Shown: positions 1-8,868 of the stretch, piece after piece
Numbering within the stretch: the stretch's first letter is position 1
Layout: each line of letters begins with the position of its first letter
DNA from: JAAUTG01 sp964458705
Lineage (GTDB): Bacteria > Bacteroidota > Bacteroidia > Chitinophagales > Saprospiraceae
Assembly (NCBI GenBank): GCA_964458705.1
Contig: CAYWKD010000017.1
Span: 9,563 to 73,562, forward strand
Direction: 5' to 3'
DNA length: 64,000 nt
The notes under the pieces: model-generated
What the model was told of the DNA's origin: nothing
Seen by the model: the letters and a program-made list of their open reading frames with translations, nothing else
Database searches by the model: none
Program-made: the position numbers and the translations under genes

Positions 1-1887
1 GCAACGCAGGCGTACTTCGAGTGGTTACCAATAAGAGACAATGGCGTACAACAGGTATATCGCAGGTTTGATTACGGCAATTTGGTGGATTTATTTGTCT
101 TAGATACGCGCCATGAAATGCGTTCTATTCAGCCAACTTCTATGCTAAATCAAGATTTTAATGATCTCAGAACCTTACTTGGTGAAGAGCAAAAGTCATG
201 GCTATTTGAAGGATTAAATACCTCAGAAGCAAAGTGGAAAGTCATTGCACAGCAAGTGATGTTTTCTCCATTTAATGTCGGCTTTGCGGCAAATGGTGGT
301 GCATTGACTAACTTAGACTCTATTTTAGCAGTTGAAAATATTTTCTTAGACATTTGGGATGGCTATCCAGCAGAGCGTCAACAAATTGTAGAAGAAATTG
401 AGACCAACAATATCGAGGATGTAGTCATTTTATCTGGTGATATTCATTCTGCTTTTGCACTTGATGTAACGACTCAACCTGTACTTTATCCAGTTCCTCA
501 AACGAACTATCTACCTTTTCCTAATCCTGGATACAATCCAGAGACAGGTGCAGGGTCAGTAGCAGTAGAGTTTATAACGCCATCTGTATCCGCAGCTAAT
601 TTTGATGAGAACATTGGAGCAGAATTGAGTGCTCAGTTTTCTTTTATTATGAATAATGACTTAGGTCTTGTACCAGGTACACCGATTGTTTATAACCCAC
701 ACATGAAGTACAACGACTTAGTAAACCACGGTTATGTCTTATTAGACATTAAACAAGATAGTGTACAAGGCAACTTTTACTTTGTACCAACTGTGAGTGA
801 AATTACAGATGAAGAATCATTCGGTGTAGGATTGAGAACATTGAGCGGTGAAAACCACTTGGTAGGTAACCAGCTAGAAAGTGCTCCAAAAACTGTACAA
901 GCAATTCCAGCACCAGCTAAGCCTCTAGTAACTGAAGTTGCTACGGCAAAAGTACAAATCATTCATAACGCTTTTAATAGAACAGTTAATGTATTTGCAA
1001 ATGGCGGAGCTTTGTTAGAGTCATTTGCTTACCGAACCGCTACACCTTATGTTGAGGTGCCAGCAGATGTCGAACTAACGCTAGATATTATTCCTGTGAT
1101 TGCAGCAGAGGAAGCTATTTCAACTACTGCTACTTTTGAGGCAGGCAAGACTTACGTGGTAGTAGCAAATGGTACATTTAATACAAATGATGAATTTCCT
1201 GTAACTTTAGCTGTATTTGAGGGTGGAAGAGAAACAGCAAGTGCCAATGGAAACCTTGATTTACAGTTCTTCCATGGTTCATACAATGCACCAGAAGTAG
1301 ATATTACAACAGGTGGAAGTATTGTATTCGATAATGTGGCTTATGGCAATTTTGCAGCAGACTACGTGAGTGTGCCAGCAGATGCTTATATCCTAGATGT
1401 TACACCAGCTAACGACAACGGCAGTATTGTCGCTTCATACAATGCTAACTTAGGGTTTTGGAAAAATAAAACAGCTCTTGTTTTTGCAAGTGGCGACTTT
1501 GCAGCGGGTAAATTCCAACCTTGGGTAGCACTTTCAAATGGTGGAACATTTCCACTTTCAGCAGTGAGCAATGATAGCCAAATAGCTATTACACCAGCAG
1601 CAGCCACAGCAGGATTAGCAAGCGTAGAAGATGTATTAGTGACAGCTATTTATCCAAACCCAAGTCAGGATGCCAACACAATTCGTTTCTTATTGAACGA
1701 AGCGGGCAAGTTGACTATTGACTTAATGGATGCACAGGGTAAACTATTGAAATCGGTCTTTAGTGGACAGCAAGAAAAGGGTGCTTACACTATTACAAAT
1801 GAGTTGAACGATTTGGATGCAGGCATTTATTTCTATCGCCTAGTTTTCAACGATAAAGTGTTGACCCAACGATTCATAAAACAATAA
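1..1887 (+). CDS. PhoD-like phosphatase with DUF4397 repeats and T9SS sorting tail (5' partial)
   Basis: The reading frame is open from base 1, so the N-terminus lies outside the window; the TTG at 82 is internal, because the codons before it (AYFEWLPIRD...) already read as PhoD family sequence. The N-terminal part is the metallophosphoesterase core of PhoD-type alkaline phosphatases, with a DTR motif near codon 35 and an SGDIHSAF metal-ligand motif near codon 145. About codons 317-500 hold two DUF4397-like beta repeats, both beginning with a V/L-Q-hydrophobic-x-H motif (VQIIH, LQFFH). The last 80 residues are a type A type IX secretion signal starting at YPNPSQ and ending in a short basic/Gln tail. 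It is therefore expected to be exported and cell-surface bound or released, freeing phosphate from phosphodiesters or monoesters. The PhoD-DUF4397-T9SS domain order is seen directly; substrate is unknown. Confidence 0.9.
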   Translation, partial: ATQAYFEWLPIRDNGVQQVYRRFDYGNLVDLFVLDTRHEMRSIQPTSMLNQDFNDLRTLLGEEQKSWLFEGLNTSEAKWKVIAQQVMFSPFNVGFAANGGALTNLDSILAVENIFLDIWDGYPAERQQIVEEIETNNIEDVVILSGDIHSAFALDVTTQPVLYPVPQTNYLPFPNPGYNPETGAGSVAVEFITPSVSAANFDENIGAELSAQFSFIMNNDLGLVPGTPIVYNPHMKYNDLVNHGYVLLDIKQDSVQGNFYFVPTVSEITDEESFGVGLRTLSGENHLVGNQLESAPKTVQAIPAPAKPLVTEVATAKVQIIHNAFNRTVNVFANGGALLESFAYRTATPYVEVPADVELTLDIIPVIAAEEAISTTATFEAGKTYVVVANGTFNTNDEFPVTLAVFEGGRETASANGNLDLQFFHGSYNAPEVDITTGGSIVFDNVAYGNFAADYVSVPADAYILDVTPANDNGSIVASYNANLGFWKNKTALVFASGDFAAGKFQPWVALSNGGTFPLSAVSNDSQIAITPAAATAGLASVEDVLVTAIYPNPSQDANTIRFLLNEAGKLTIDLMDAQGKLLKSVFSGQQEKGAYTITNELNDLDAGIYFYRLVFNDKVLTQRFIKQ

Positions 1888-1904
1888 ATACTAGCTATTT
1901 TAAC

Positions 1905-1974
1905 GCTGAACACTTATCTACAGAATTTTCTGAATTTCTAAAACTTTTGGAAAACGATGTAATAAGTGTTCAGC
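1905..1974. terminator. Long inverted repeat between convergent genes
   Basis: A perfect 13-bp inverted repeat, GCTGAACACTTAT (1905-1917) and ATAAGTGTTCAGC (1962-1974), encloses a 44-base loop and fills the gap between two convergent genes. It is followed on the plus strand by CACTACTTTTTTT. A bidirectional transcription terminator is the simplest reading, although the loop is long. Confidence 0.55.
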
Positions 1975-1975
1975 A

Positions 1976-3223
1976 CTACTTTTTTTTCTGTTTCTTTTTG
2001 AGCTTTCGCTCTTTCTCAGCAGTTTCAGCCTTTTCCATTAAATGACGCCAATCACTCTGAGCGACTTGATTAAGTATTAGTGTTTGTTTATAGTCACCAC
2101 TTTCGATAGGCAATACCTCGATTGCACCACCGATAAAATCCTCAATTTTTTGTAAAAGTGCCTGTTCGTCTGGACTACAAAAAGATAGTGCTTCTCCACG
2201 ATGCTTAGCACGCCCTGTTCGTCCTACCCGATGTACATAATTTTCAGCTTGCTCTGGCAGATCATAATTCACGACGTATTCTACATTGGGGATATCAATG
2301 CCTCTAGCACTAATATCGGTGGCAATTAAAATTTTTGTTTTGCCCAATTTAAACTCTTCTAATATTGCATTTCTACTTTTCTGAGTTTTATCGCCATGCA
2401 GCGTAAGGCTTTCTATACTTACTCGCTCCATCGCTTTTTTTACTCGCTCGGCTCGAACTTTCGTCCGCACAAATATCAATATCTTGCTTTCAGGATTTTC
2501 ATTAATCAGTCGTTCTAAGAAAAAGCGTTTATGATCCATTTCAATATAGGCAACCTGATGGTGTACATTTTTGGCTACTGGATTTTTTGGAGAAATCTGA
2601 ATTCGAATAGCTTCTGATTTGACCAATGAATAAGCTGTTTTCTTAATTTTCTTATCAATGGTGGCAGAGAAAAAAAGCGTTTGTCTTTTAGAAGGCAAGT
2701 ACTTAATTAAATCACGGATATCTTTAATAAAGCCCAGATCAAGCATTTGATCTGCTTCATCTAAGACTAAAATATTTATTTTATTCATATCCAGATAGCC
2801 TTGACTTCTTAAGTCGAACAAGCGACCTGGAGTAGCGATCAGTATATCAATGCCTCGCTGTAATTGAGCGATTTGCGGGTCTTGCTCCACACCACCGTAT
2901 ATGGCATAAGTTTTTACTTTCGTGAATCGTCCGATCTCCTTAAATACTTCCATGACTTGAATTGCCAATTCATGGGTGGGTGTCATCACAATACATTTAA
3001 TGCCTTCCACCCTTTTGCTCGATTTTTGACGATGCAAAATGTGCAGGATAGGAATCACGTAGGCAGCCGTTTTCCCTGTTCCTGTTTGAGCGATTGCCAG
3101 TACATCTTCCAACTTTAAAATAGAAGGAATTGCTTTGTACTGAATATCAGTAGGACGACGGAAACCTAGTGTTTTCAGACTTTGTTTGATCTCTTCTACA
3201 ATATTATATTCTTCAAACTTCAT
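1976..3223 (-). CDS. DEAD-box ATP-dependent RNA helicase
   Basis: This 415-residue protein has the full two-domain RecA-like helicase core. Visible motifs in order are the Q motif (FRRPTDIQ, about 21-28), Walker A AQTGTGKT (45-52), PTHELA (82-87), TPGR (131-134), DEAD (155-158), SAT (186-188), ARGID (306-310) and HRVGRTGR (331-338). The C-terminus is a short lysine-rich tail typical of RhlE-like members, which adds RNA affinity. It probably remodels structured RNA in ribosome assembly or mRNA turnover. It is convergent with the PhoD-type gene and transcribed alone. Which of the several Bacteroidota DEAD-box paralogues it is cannot be decided from the sequence alone. Confidence 0.95.
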   Translation of the reverse strand: MKFEEYNIVEEIKQSLKTLGFRRPTDIQYKAIPSILKLEDVLAIAQTGTGKTAAYVIPILHILHRQKSSKRVEGIKCIVMTPTHELAIQVMEVFKEIGRFTKVKTYAIYGGVEQDPQIAQLQRGIDILIATPGRLFDLRSQGYLDMNKINILVLDEADQMLDLGFIKDIRDLIKYLPSKRQTLFFSATIDKKIKKTAYSLVKSEAIRIQISPKNPVAKNVHHQVAYIEMDHKRFFLERLINENPESKILIFVRTKVRAERVKKAMERVSIESLTLHGDKTQKSRNAILEEFKLGKTKILIATDISARGIDIPNVEYVVNYDLPEQAENYVHRVGRTGRAKHRGEALSFCSPDEQALLQKIEDFIGGAIEVLPIESGDYKQTLILNQVAQSDWRHLMEKAETAEKERKLKKKQKKK

Positions 3224-3302
3224 ATTTCGAGAGTAGCGTAGATTTATCCAACCTGTGTTTTGTTCTTTTTAATTCAAAGATTCACAAATCTACTTGACTA
3301 TT

Positions 3303-4190
3303 TTATTTTAGAAAGCGAACCTCCGCAAAGAAACGTGCATCAATAATACCTAATATCTGTGCTAAGGTTTCAGAGGTAACTAAAACTACATTAGTTTTTT
3401 GTTCCTTTAAGGTATCAGGAATGCGTCCAACTACTTTTGCATAGGCAGATCGTTTACTTGAAGGATTGTAGATTCTTATCACTGAATGAATGGGTGCATA
3501 TTGATGTAAAACGGTAAATCCTGATTTCATTTTACCCGATTGTATTACCTTTACTAGCCCCTTTTGAATCCATTCTTCTTTTTTTACTAGCTCGACTTGA
3601 TATTCGTTGCGTAGCTTGTAATGCTCTCGTAGAATTGGATTATTGTCAAAATTAATATCATCGTCAGGAATGAAACGAGAAGCAGGCTGCACTCCTTTCA
3701 CGCTCATCCAGCCGACAAAAAGTTGTTGTTTTTCCTTCAAATGAGCGTCCACAAGTCCATTGCGCTCCATCATTACTTCCTTTGGTATTCTAAAATAGTT
3801 TCGACTAATAGTGTATAGTGTTTGTCCTCGGCCTACTACAAAATATACAGGAATATGCGTTTGGGGCGTAATTGTTTCGTCTTTAAACCGTATAATTGCT
3901 CTATTGGGAATTGGGATGCGTATAGCATCTCCTACTTTAGCTGAACTATTTTTATACTGAGGATTATAAAAGTAGAGATCATCAAGCGTGAGATTATAAA
4001 ACTGAGCCAACGAAAACAGGGTTTGCTTGGGTGCGAGAATATGCTTAAATATCTTTTTGCCATATTCTCCTAATTCTAAAAAAACAGTATCGCTAGTTGT
4101 GAGATAATTCAAGCTATCACCTGTATATGCTTTGGCTTGAGTAGATAAAATGAAGAAAATAACATATAAAACAATCTTTTTTATTTGCAT
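3303..4190 (-). CDS. LysM-domain protein with C-terminal RlpA-like barrel
   Basis: The start chosen is the ATG at 4190, because it opens a clean signal peptide (MQIKKIVLYVIFF...TQAKA); a longer open frame upstream reaches 4271. Two LysM peptidoglycan-binding modules follow: one around APKQTLFSLAQFYNLTLDDL and one around GRGQTLYTISRNYFRIP. The C-terminal 75 residues (hydrophobic strands, IRIYNPSSKRSAYAKVVGRI) look like a double-psi beta-barrel of the RlpA type. It is likely periplasmic or outer-membrane associated and binds the cell wall. Whether the barrel cleaves glycan is unknown, and no clear catalytic Asp/His pair was recognised. It diverges from kdsB, which starts 124 bases away. Confidence 0.8.
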   Translation of the reverse strand: MQIKKIVLYVIFFILSTQAKAYTGDSLNYLTTSDTVFLELGEYGKKIFKHILAPKQTLFSLAQFYNLTLDDLYFYNPQYKNSSAKVGDAIRIPIPNRAIIRFKDETITPQTHIPVYFVVGRGQTLYTISRNYFRIPKEVMMERNGLVDAHLKEKQQLFVGWMSVKGVQPASRFIPDDDINFDNNPILREHYKLRNEYQVELVKKEEWIQKGLVKVIQSGKMKSGFTVLHQYAPIHSVIRIYNPSSKRSAYAKVVGRIPDTLKEQKTNVVLVTSETLAQILGIIDARFFAEVRFLK

Positions 4191-4314
4191 AATCTCTAAA
4201 GTTTTGGGTTTTGATCTATGGTCGATAATTAAAATTAACACTATTGAACGACGAAACACTACTAATATCAACGTTTAATAAAGCCCAATTAGTTCGATAA
4301 CTAAGCGTAAAACT

Positions 4315-5058
4315 ATGAAAGTTCTAGGAGTTATACCCGCTCGCTATCAGTCTTCAAGATTTCCTGGAAAGCCTTTGGTAAAGATAGGCGACCGCTCCAT
4401 GGTACAGCGAGTTTATGATCGAGTTCAGGCAGCTAGTTTGATTGATGAAGTCATTGTAGCAACTGACCATCAGGAAATTTTTGAACATCTGACAAGTTCT
4501 GACTGCGCCGTGGTTATGACTTCTGAGTCGCATCAAAGTGGAACAGATCGAGTTGCAGAAGTCGCTCAAAAGTATTCTGATTTTGAGCTTATCATCAATA
4601 TCCAAGGAGATGAACCTTTCATTCATTCTTCGCAAATTAATGCTATTGTTGAACCTTTTTTAAGGAATGCATCAACACAAATAGTAACGCTAGCAAGAAA
4701 GATAAATGAGCCTGAAGCACTCTTCAGCCCCCACGTTGTTAAAGTACTATTTGACGCCCAGCACAATGCCATCTATTTTAGTCGGCAGCCCCTACCCTAC
4801 TTGCGCGATATTAAGCAAGCTGAGTGGTTACAGCATCACAATTTTTATCAACACATTGGTTTGTACGGATTCAAGAGAAAAACTCTATTGGAAATAACCC
4901 AACTGCCACAGAGCAAGCTAGAAAAAGCAGAATCGCTAGAACAATTACGCTGGTTAGAGCATCAATATCCTATTCAAATTGCTATCACCGATCAAGCTAG
5001 TTATGGAATTGATACTCCCGAAGACCTAGAACGAATAAAAAGATTGTTTGACCTATAA
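4315..5058 (+). CDS. kdsB: 3-deoxy-manno-octulosonate cytidylyltransferase
   Basis: At 247 residues it has normal family length and shows the nucleotide-binding signature near the N-terminus (VIPARYQSSRFPGKPL), the NIQGDEPF motif, the HIGLYGFKR segment and the final YGIDTPEDLE helix. The enzyme activates Kdo as CMP-Kdo in the cytoplasm for lipopolysaccharide inner core assembly, so the cell makes Kdo-containing LPS. The two acyltransferase genes downstream are on the same strand, the first after 10 bases, suggesting a short cell-envelope lipid operon. Confidence 0.96.
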   Translation: MKVLGVIPARYQSSRFPGKPLVKIGDRSMVQRVYDRVQAASLIDEVIVATDHQEIFEHLTSSDCAVVMTSESHQSGTDRVAEVAQKYSDFELIINIQGDEPFIHSSQINAIVEPFLRNASTQIVTLARKINEPEALFSPHVVKVLFDAQHNAIYFSRQPLPYLRDIKQAEWLQHHNFYQHIGLYGFKRKTLLEITQLPQSKLEKAESLEQLRWLEHQYPIQIAITDQASYGIDTPEDLERIKRLFDL

Positions 5059-5068
5059 ATTCTGAAGA

Positions 5069-6370
5069 ATGCTCTATTTTATGATTCGCCCATTTGCAAG
5101 ACTGGGTTTATTAGCTCTTTGCCGTAATATCTTCATTAGCAACACCAAAGTGCTAAAAAATGATCGTCCAGTTATTTTAGCTTCCAATCATCCTACCGCA
5201 TTTCTTGAACCTTGCATCTTAGCTTGTTTTCTTCCCTATCCTATTCATTATGTGGTGCGAGCCGATTTTTTCAGGAACGCTTTTATTACTCAAGTAATGT
5301 ATAGCCTACACCTCATTCCTATTCATCGTCGTAGAAATTCAGACTATCGAGATTTAAAGCAGAACTTTGATCTGATTGAAGATATGCAACAAAAACTAAA
5401 CGATAATACTATTCTCATGGTGTTGGTAGAGGGTAGTGCAAGTATCAAAAAGCAACTACGACCATTACAAAAGGGCGTTGGCAGGATTGCTTTTGGTACG
5501 TATGAACGATTCAAAAGAGAAGACATTGAAATCATACCTGTTGGTGTAAATTTTGATGATGCAAGTAAACCTAGATTAACCACAATGATTGGCTTGGGTG
5601 AGCCCATTCTACTAAAGAATTATCTGCATCTATACTGCGAAAACAAGGCAAAAGCAATTAATCAATTAGTTAAAGATATTCGTTTAGGAATACGTGAAAA
5701 TACAATTCACTTAGACGATGTAGAAAATGACGAGTTGCTTTTAGAACAATGGCTTGAGCTATATAGAAATGAAAATCCGACGCCAAGGTTTCCTATTTTT
5801 CAAGTCAGTCAAAAAGTGCTAAAACAAGAACAAAATCTTAGCGATTTCATAAATACACTATCCGAAAGTAAGAAAATGGAGGCTAAACAAAAAACAAGCC
5901 ATTATTTTCAAAACTTAGCCCAATATCAGATTACAGATATAGCTATTAAAAAAGAGGCTCCGTTGTCTTCGCTTATCCTTTATGCACTGGGTTTTCTACC
6001 GATGTGGATAGGCTATTTACTCAATTTCCTACCTACTCTTATTGGTATGAGCATAGCAAAGAAAAAAGTAAAAAGAGTTCAGTATTTCGTACCAGTTGCT
6101 TGGGGTATTGGTAATATGTTGTACTTGCTTTGTCTCATTTTGCTATCTATCATTGTTATCCTCTGCGCTTTTCAGTATCCATTAATACTTGTTTTATTCC
6201 CTGTCATCATTGCTGCTACGCTTCTGCTAGGCTATCTGTCCATCATCTACTTTGAAAACTGGCAAGAATGGCTCATCATCAGAAGAAGTAGTCGCCTCGA
6301 CAAAGCAATAAAAACAAGACTCAACATTCAGCGAAACGAAATTTTATCTTACTTTGGTCATTTGATTTAA
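5069..6370 (+). CDS. Membrane lysophospholipid acyltransferase family protein (first of pair)
   Basis: This 433-residue protein carries a PlsC-type acyltransferase domain in its first half. The catalytic block reads NHPTAFLEP (about 40-48), so the acidic residue sits one position further from His than in the usual HX4D. A second block, VEGSASIKKQLRP, matches the EGS/EGTRS glycerol-phosphate site. After a mid-protein helical region it ends with hydrophobic segments, around 305-335 and 345-390, predicted to be membrane-spanning. It probably transfers an acyl group to a phospholipid or aminolipid precursor at the inner membrane. It starts 10 bases after kdsB and has a diverged paralogue immediately downstream, so the pair likely arose by tandem duplication. 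Confidence 0.85.
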   Translation: MLYFMIRPFARLGLLALCRNIFISNTKVLKNDRPVILASNHPTAFLEPCILACFLPYPIHYVVRADFFRNAFITQVMYSLHLIPIHRRRNSDYRDLKQNFDLIEDMQQKLNDNTILMVLVEGSASIKKQLRPLQKGVGRIAFGTYERFKREDIEIIPVGVNFDDASKPRLTTMIGLGEPILLKNYLHLYCENKAKAINQLVKDIRLGIRENTIHLDDVENDELLLEQWLELYRNENPTPRFPIFQVSQKVLKQEQNLSDFINTLSESKKMEAKQKTSHYFQNLAQYQITDIAIKKEAPLSSLILYALGFLPMWIGYLLNFLPTLIGMSIAKKKVKRVQYFVPVAWGIGNMLYLLCLILLSIIVILCAFQYPLILVLFPVIIAATLLLGYLSIIYFENWQEWLIIRRSSRLDKAIKTRLNIQRNEILSYFGHLI

Positions 6371-6427
6371 AGGAGTACAAGTTACAGTTACTAATTTTGT
6401 ACCTAACAATGCCAAAATTTATCTGAG

Positions 6428-7696
6428 ATGATCTACTGGTTTGGTAAGAATTTAGCGGCAGTTGCACAATTAGTTTTTTTTCGCAAAATCTATTTCATTG
6501 ATGATCATTTGATGCCTAAAGAGAACCCTATTATTTTTGCCATTAATCATCCTACCGCCTTCACAGATTCTTTCGTTTTTATGGTTTACACCCATCATAA
6601 TTGTCATTTCATATTGCGTGGCGATTTCTTCAAAACTTCTTCAATTATCAGATGGTTAATGAATCAAATTCGTCTGATTCCTGTGTTTCGAGCCAGAGAT
6701 GGTTTTTCAGCTTTGCGGCAGAATCAGTTGTTATTTGAGCAATTCTACGAACTACTGCATCAAAAAGGTAGTATTTCCATCATGGTGGAAGGCTCGCATA
6801 ACAAAGCAAAACGCCTGCGACCTGTGCAGCGAGGAATAGCACGCATTGCTTTTGGATTGTACGAAAAATATGGTGATACAGATTTAATAATTGCTCCAAT
6901 TGGGTTGACTTACTCTGATGTTGCTGCTTTCAGAGGGACAGTAGCAATAAAGTTTGCGGAACCCATCCTAATAAAAGATTATCTTGATGACTATCAAGTT
7001 AATAAACGAAAAACGGAGAAAGCACTTACAACAGAAATTGAAAGTCGAATACGCCCCAATTTGGTGCATATTGAAAAAGCCGAAGATGACAGTTTGGCAG
7101 AAACTATCTTGGACATACACCGCAATCGCTCTAATATTCCTGCCTTATCCCCCTTTTCTAAAGACGGTACTCAATTAGAAAAGGAAATTCAATTAATCAA
7201 CCGTTTTAATGAGTTAAAAGATGATGCCAAAGTTGAGTTGAAAGAAAAAGTAGTACATTATCAAAACCTTCTCAAGCAGAATAAGGTCAGCGATTTAGGA
7301 ATAGGGAAGTCTAGTTATTTTAACATCTTCAATACTCTTATTGTCATCCTAGCTACACCGCTTTTTTTAGTCGGATTGGCTGCTAATGTCATTCCGCTAC
7401 TCTTTACACTAAACATCCGTAAAAAGATCAAGAAAGATGAGTTTAAAGGTTCTGTTACAATGGCAACTGGAATGTTTGCTTATGCTATTTACTTCCTAGC
7501 CCTGTTCGTGGTGGGTTTAATTATTGGCAAATGGTGGAGCATAGTAGGCGCATTAATCATTCCCATTTTGGGTTATGCAGCAGTTTTATATAGAGATTTA
7601 TTCTTGCGATGGAATGCTGCTCGGAAAGTAAAGTCTTTGAAACAAACTACACAAGTAGCATTGAAATCATTAAGTGAAGCCATTTTGAAACTTTGA
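6428..7696 (+). CDS. Membrane lysophospholipid acyltransferase family protein (second of pair)
   Basis: The 422-residue product is a paralogue of the preceding gene, with the same layout: a catalytic block NHPTAFTDS (again His-x5-Asp), then MVEGSHNKAKRLRPVQRG as the substrate site, a helical middle, and C-terminal membrane segments (around 305-330 and 345-390). The two proteins align throughout but are clearly diverged, so the duplication is old. It lies 57 bases downstream and probably shares the transcript with kdsB. Role: acylation of a membrane lipid; the acceptor cannot be deduced. Confidence 0.85.
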   Translation: MIYWFGKNLAAVAQLVFFRKIYFIDDHLMPKENPIIFAINHPTAFTDSFVFMVYTHHNCHFILRGDFFKTSSIIRWLMNQIRLIPVFRARDGFSALRQNQLLFEQFYELLHQKGSISIMVEGSHNKAKRLRPVQRGIARIAFGLYEKYGDTDLIIAPIGLTYSDVAAFRGTVAIKFAEPILIKDYLDDYQVNKRKTEKALTTEIESRIRPNLVHIEKAEDDSLAETILDIHRNRSNIPALSPFSKDGTQLEKEIQLINRFNELKDDAKVELKEKVVHYQNLLKQNKVSDLGIGKSSYFNIFNTLIVILATPLFLVGLAANVIPLLFTLNIRKKIKKDEFKGSVTMATGMFAYAIYFLALFVVGLIIGKWWSIVGALIIPILGYAAVLYRDLFLRWNAARKVKSLKQTTQVALKSLSEAILKL

Positions 7697-7721
7697 GCTT
7701 TGCTTATTAATCGAATTACAT

Positions 7722-8808
7722 TCAATTTTTGGACTCATCAAACATCAGAAATGCTTTCAAGAAATTATCTAAGTCACCATTTAGCACAGCATCCGTCTGA
7801 CTGGTTTGATAGTTGGTACGATGATCTTTTACTCTTCGATCGTCCAATACATAGCTTCTAATTTGAGAGCCCCACTCGTTTTTGTTTTTAGTTGCTTCAA
7901 TTTCGCCCTTTGCGGCACGCTGCTTTTCTAATTCCAGTTCATAGAGCCTAGACTTGAGCATTTGCAAAGCTTTTTCTCGATTGAGATGCTGCGAGCGCTC
8001 CTGTTGACATTCAACCACCAATCCAGAAGGAGCATGTCGAACACGCACTGCCGATTCTGTTTTATTGACGTGCTGTCCTCCTGCTCCACTTGCGCGAAAA
8101 GTGTCCCAGTCCAAATCTGCCGGATTAATTTCTACCTCAATACGATCATCCACCATTGGATGTACAAACACAGAAGCAAAAGAAGTCATACGTTTACCTT
8201 GAGCATTGAATGGACTCACTCGGACTAAGCGATGCACGCCATTTTCTCCTTTAAGCAAGCCAAAAACAAATTCGCCATTTATTTCAATTGCTACGGATTT
8301 AACTCCAGCAACATCACCATCTTGACGATTCAGTTCTGACACTTTGTATCCTTGCTTCTCCGCCCACATAACGTACATACGTAAAAGCATTTCCGACCAG
8401 TCGCAGCTTTCTGTTCCACCAGCACCTGCATTAATTTCTAGCACAGCACTTAATTCATCTTCTGGTTGGTTTAAAGTGGAGCGGAACTCCAATTCTTCGA
8501 CTGCTTCAATCGCAGCTTGATATTTCTGATCTACTTCCTCTTGAGTTGCTTCCTCTAACACCCTAAACTCCTCTAAGACCTCTACATCCTCCACAATTGT
8601 CTGAACCCTGCTGAAACTCTCCACCCACTTTTTGTGGCTTTTTAATGTTTTGAGTGTAGCTTCAGCGTAAGCGGGATCATCCCAAAAGTTAGGATCTAGG
8701 GATAATTGTTCTTTTTCTTCTATTTGTACTAAGCGGTTATCCACGTCAAAGATACCCCCTTAACAATACCATACGGTCTTTTAGGTTCTTTAATTGATCG
8801 TCTGTCAT
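7722..8808 (-). CDS. prfB: Peptide chain release factor 2 with programmed +1 frameshift
   Basis: The main frame (8744 down to 7722) carries the RF2 body, including the GGQ motif inside RASGAGGQHVNKTESAVR that triggers peptidyl-tRNA hydrolysis at UGA and UAA stops. The true start is the ATG at 8808: a 20-codon leader frame runs ATG ACA GAC GAT ... AGG GGG TAT CTT TGA C, and the ribosome must slip +1 at CTT (8751-8749), skipping the in-frame TGA at 8748-8746, to continue as GAC GTG GAT AAC. The slip site is the classic one, with an internal Shine-Dalgarno-like AGGGGG three bases before CTT. Low RF2 thus raises frameshifting and its own synthesis (established for prfB in other bacteria). Annotators starting at the GTG at 8744 would miss the first 22 residues. 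Confidence 0.96.
8746..8760 (-). promoter_or_regulatory. prfB programmed +1 frameshift site
   Basis: Read on the minus strand, this is AGG GGG TAT CTT TGA followed by C. AGGGGG is the internal Shine-Dalgarno-like stimulator, CTT the slippery codon and TGA the RF2-dependent stop. The codons on both sides are in different frames of one release factor 2 protein, which proves the frameshift is needed. Confidence 0.95.
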
Positions 8809-8868
8809 AGTTTGATTATTGCTATTCGTAATTAGAAACTATTTATTGGAGCATTACAATTTTTTGTT

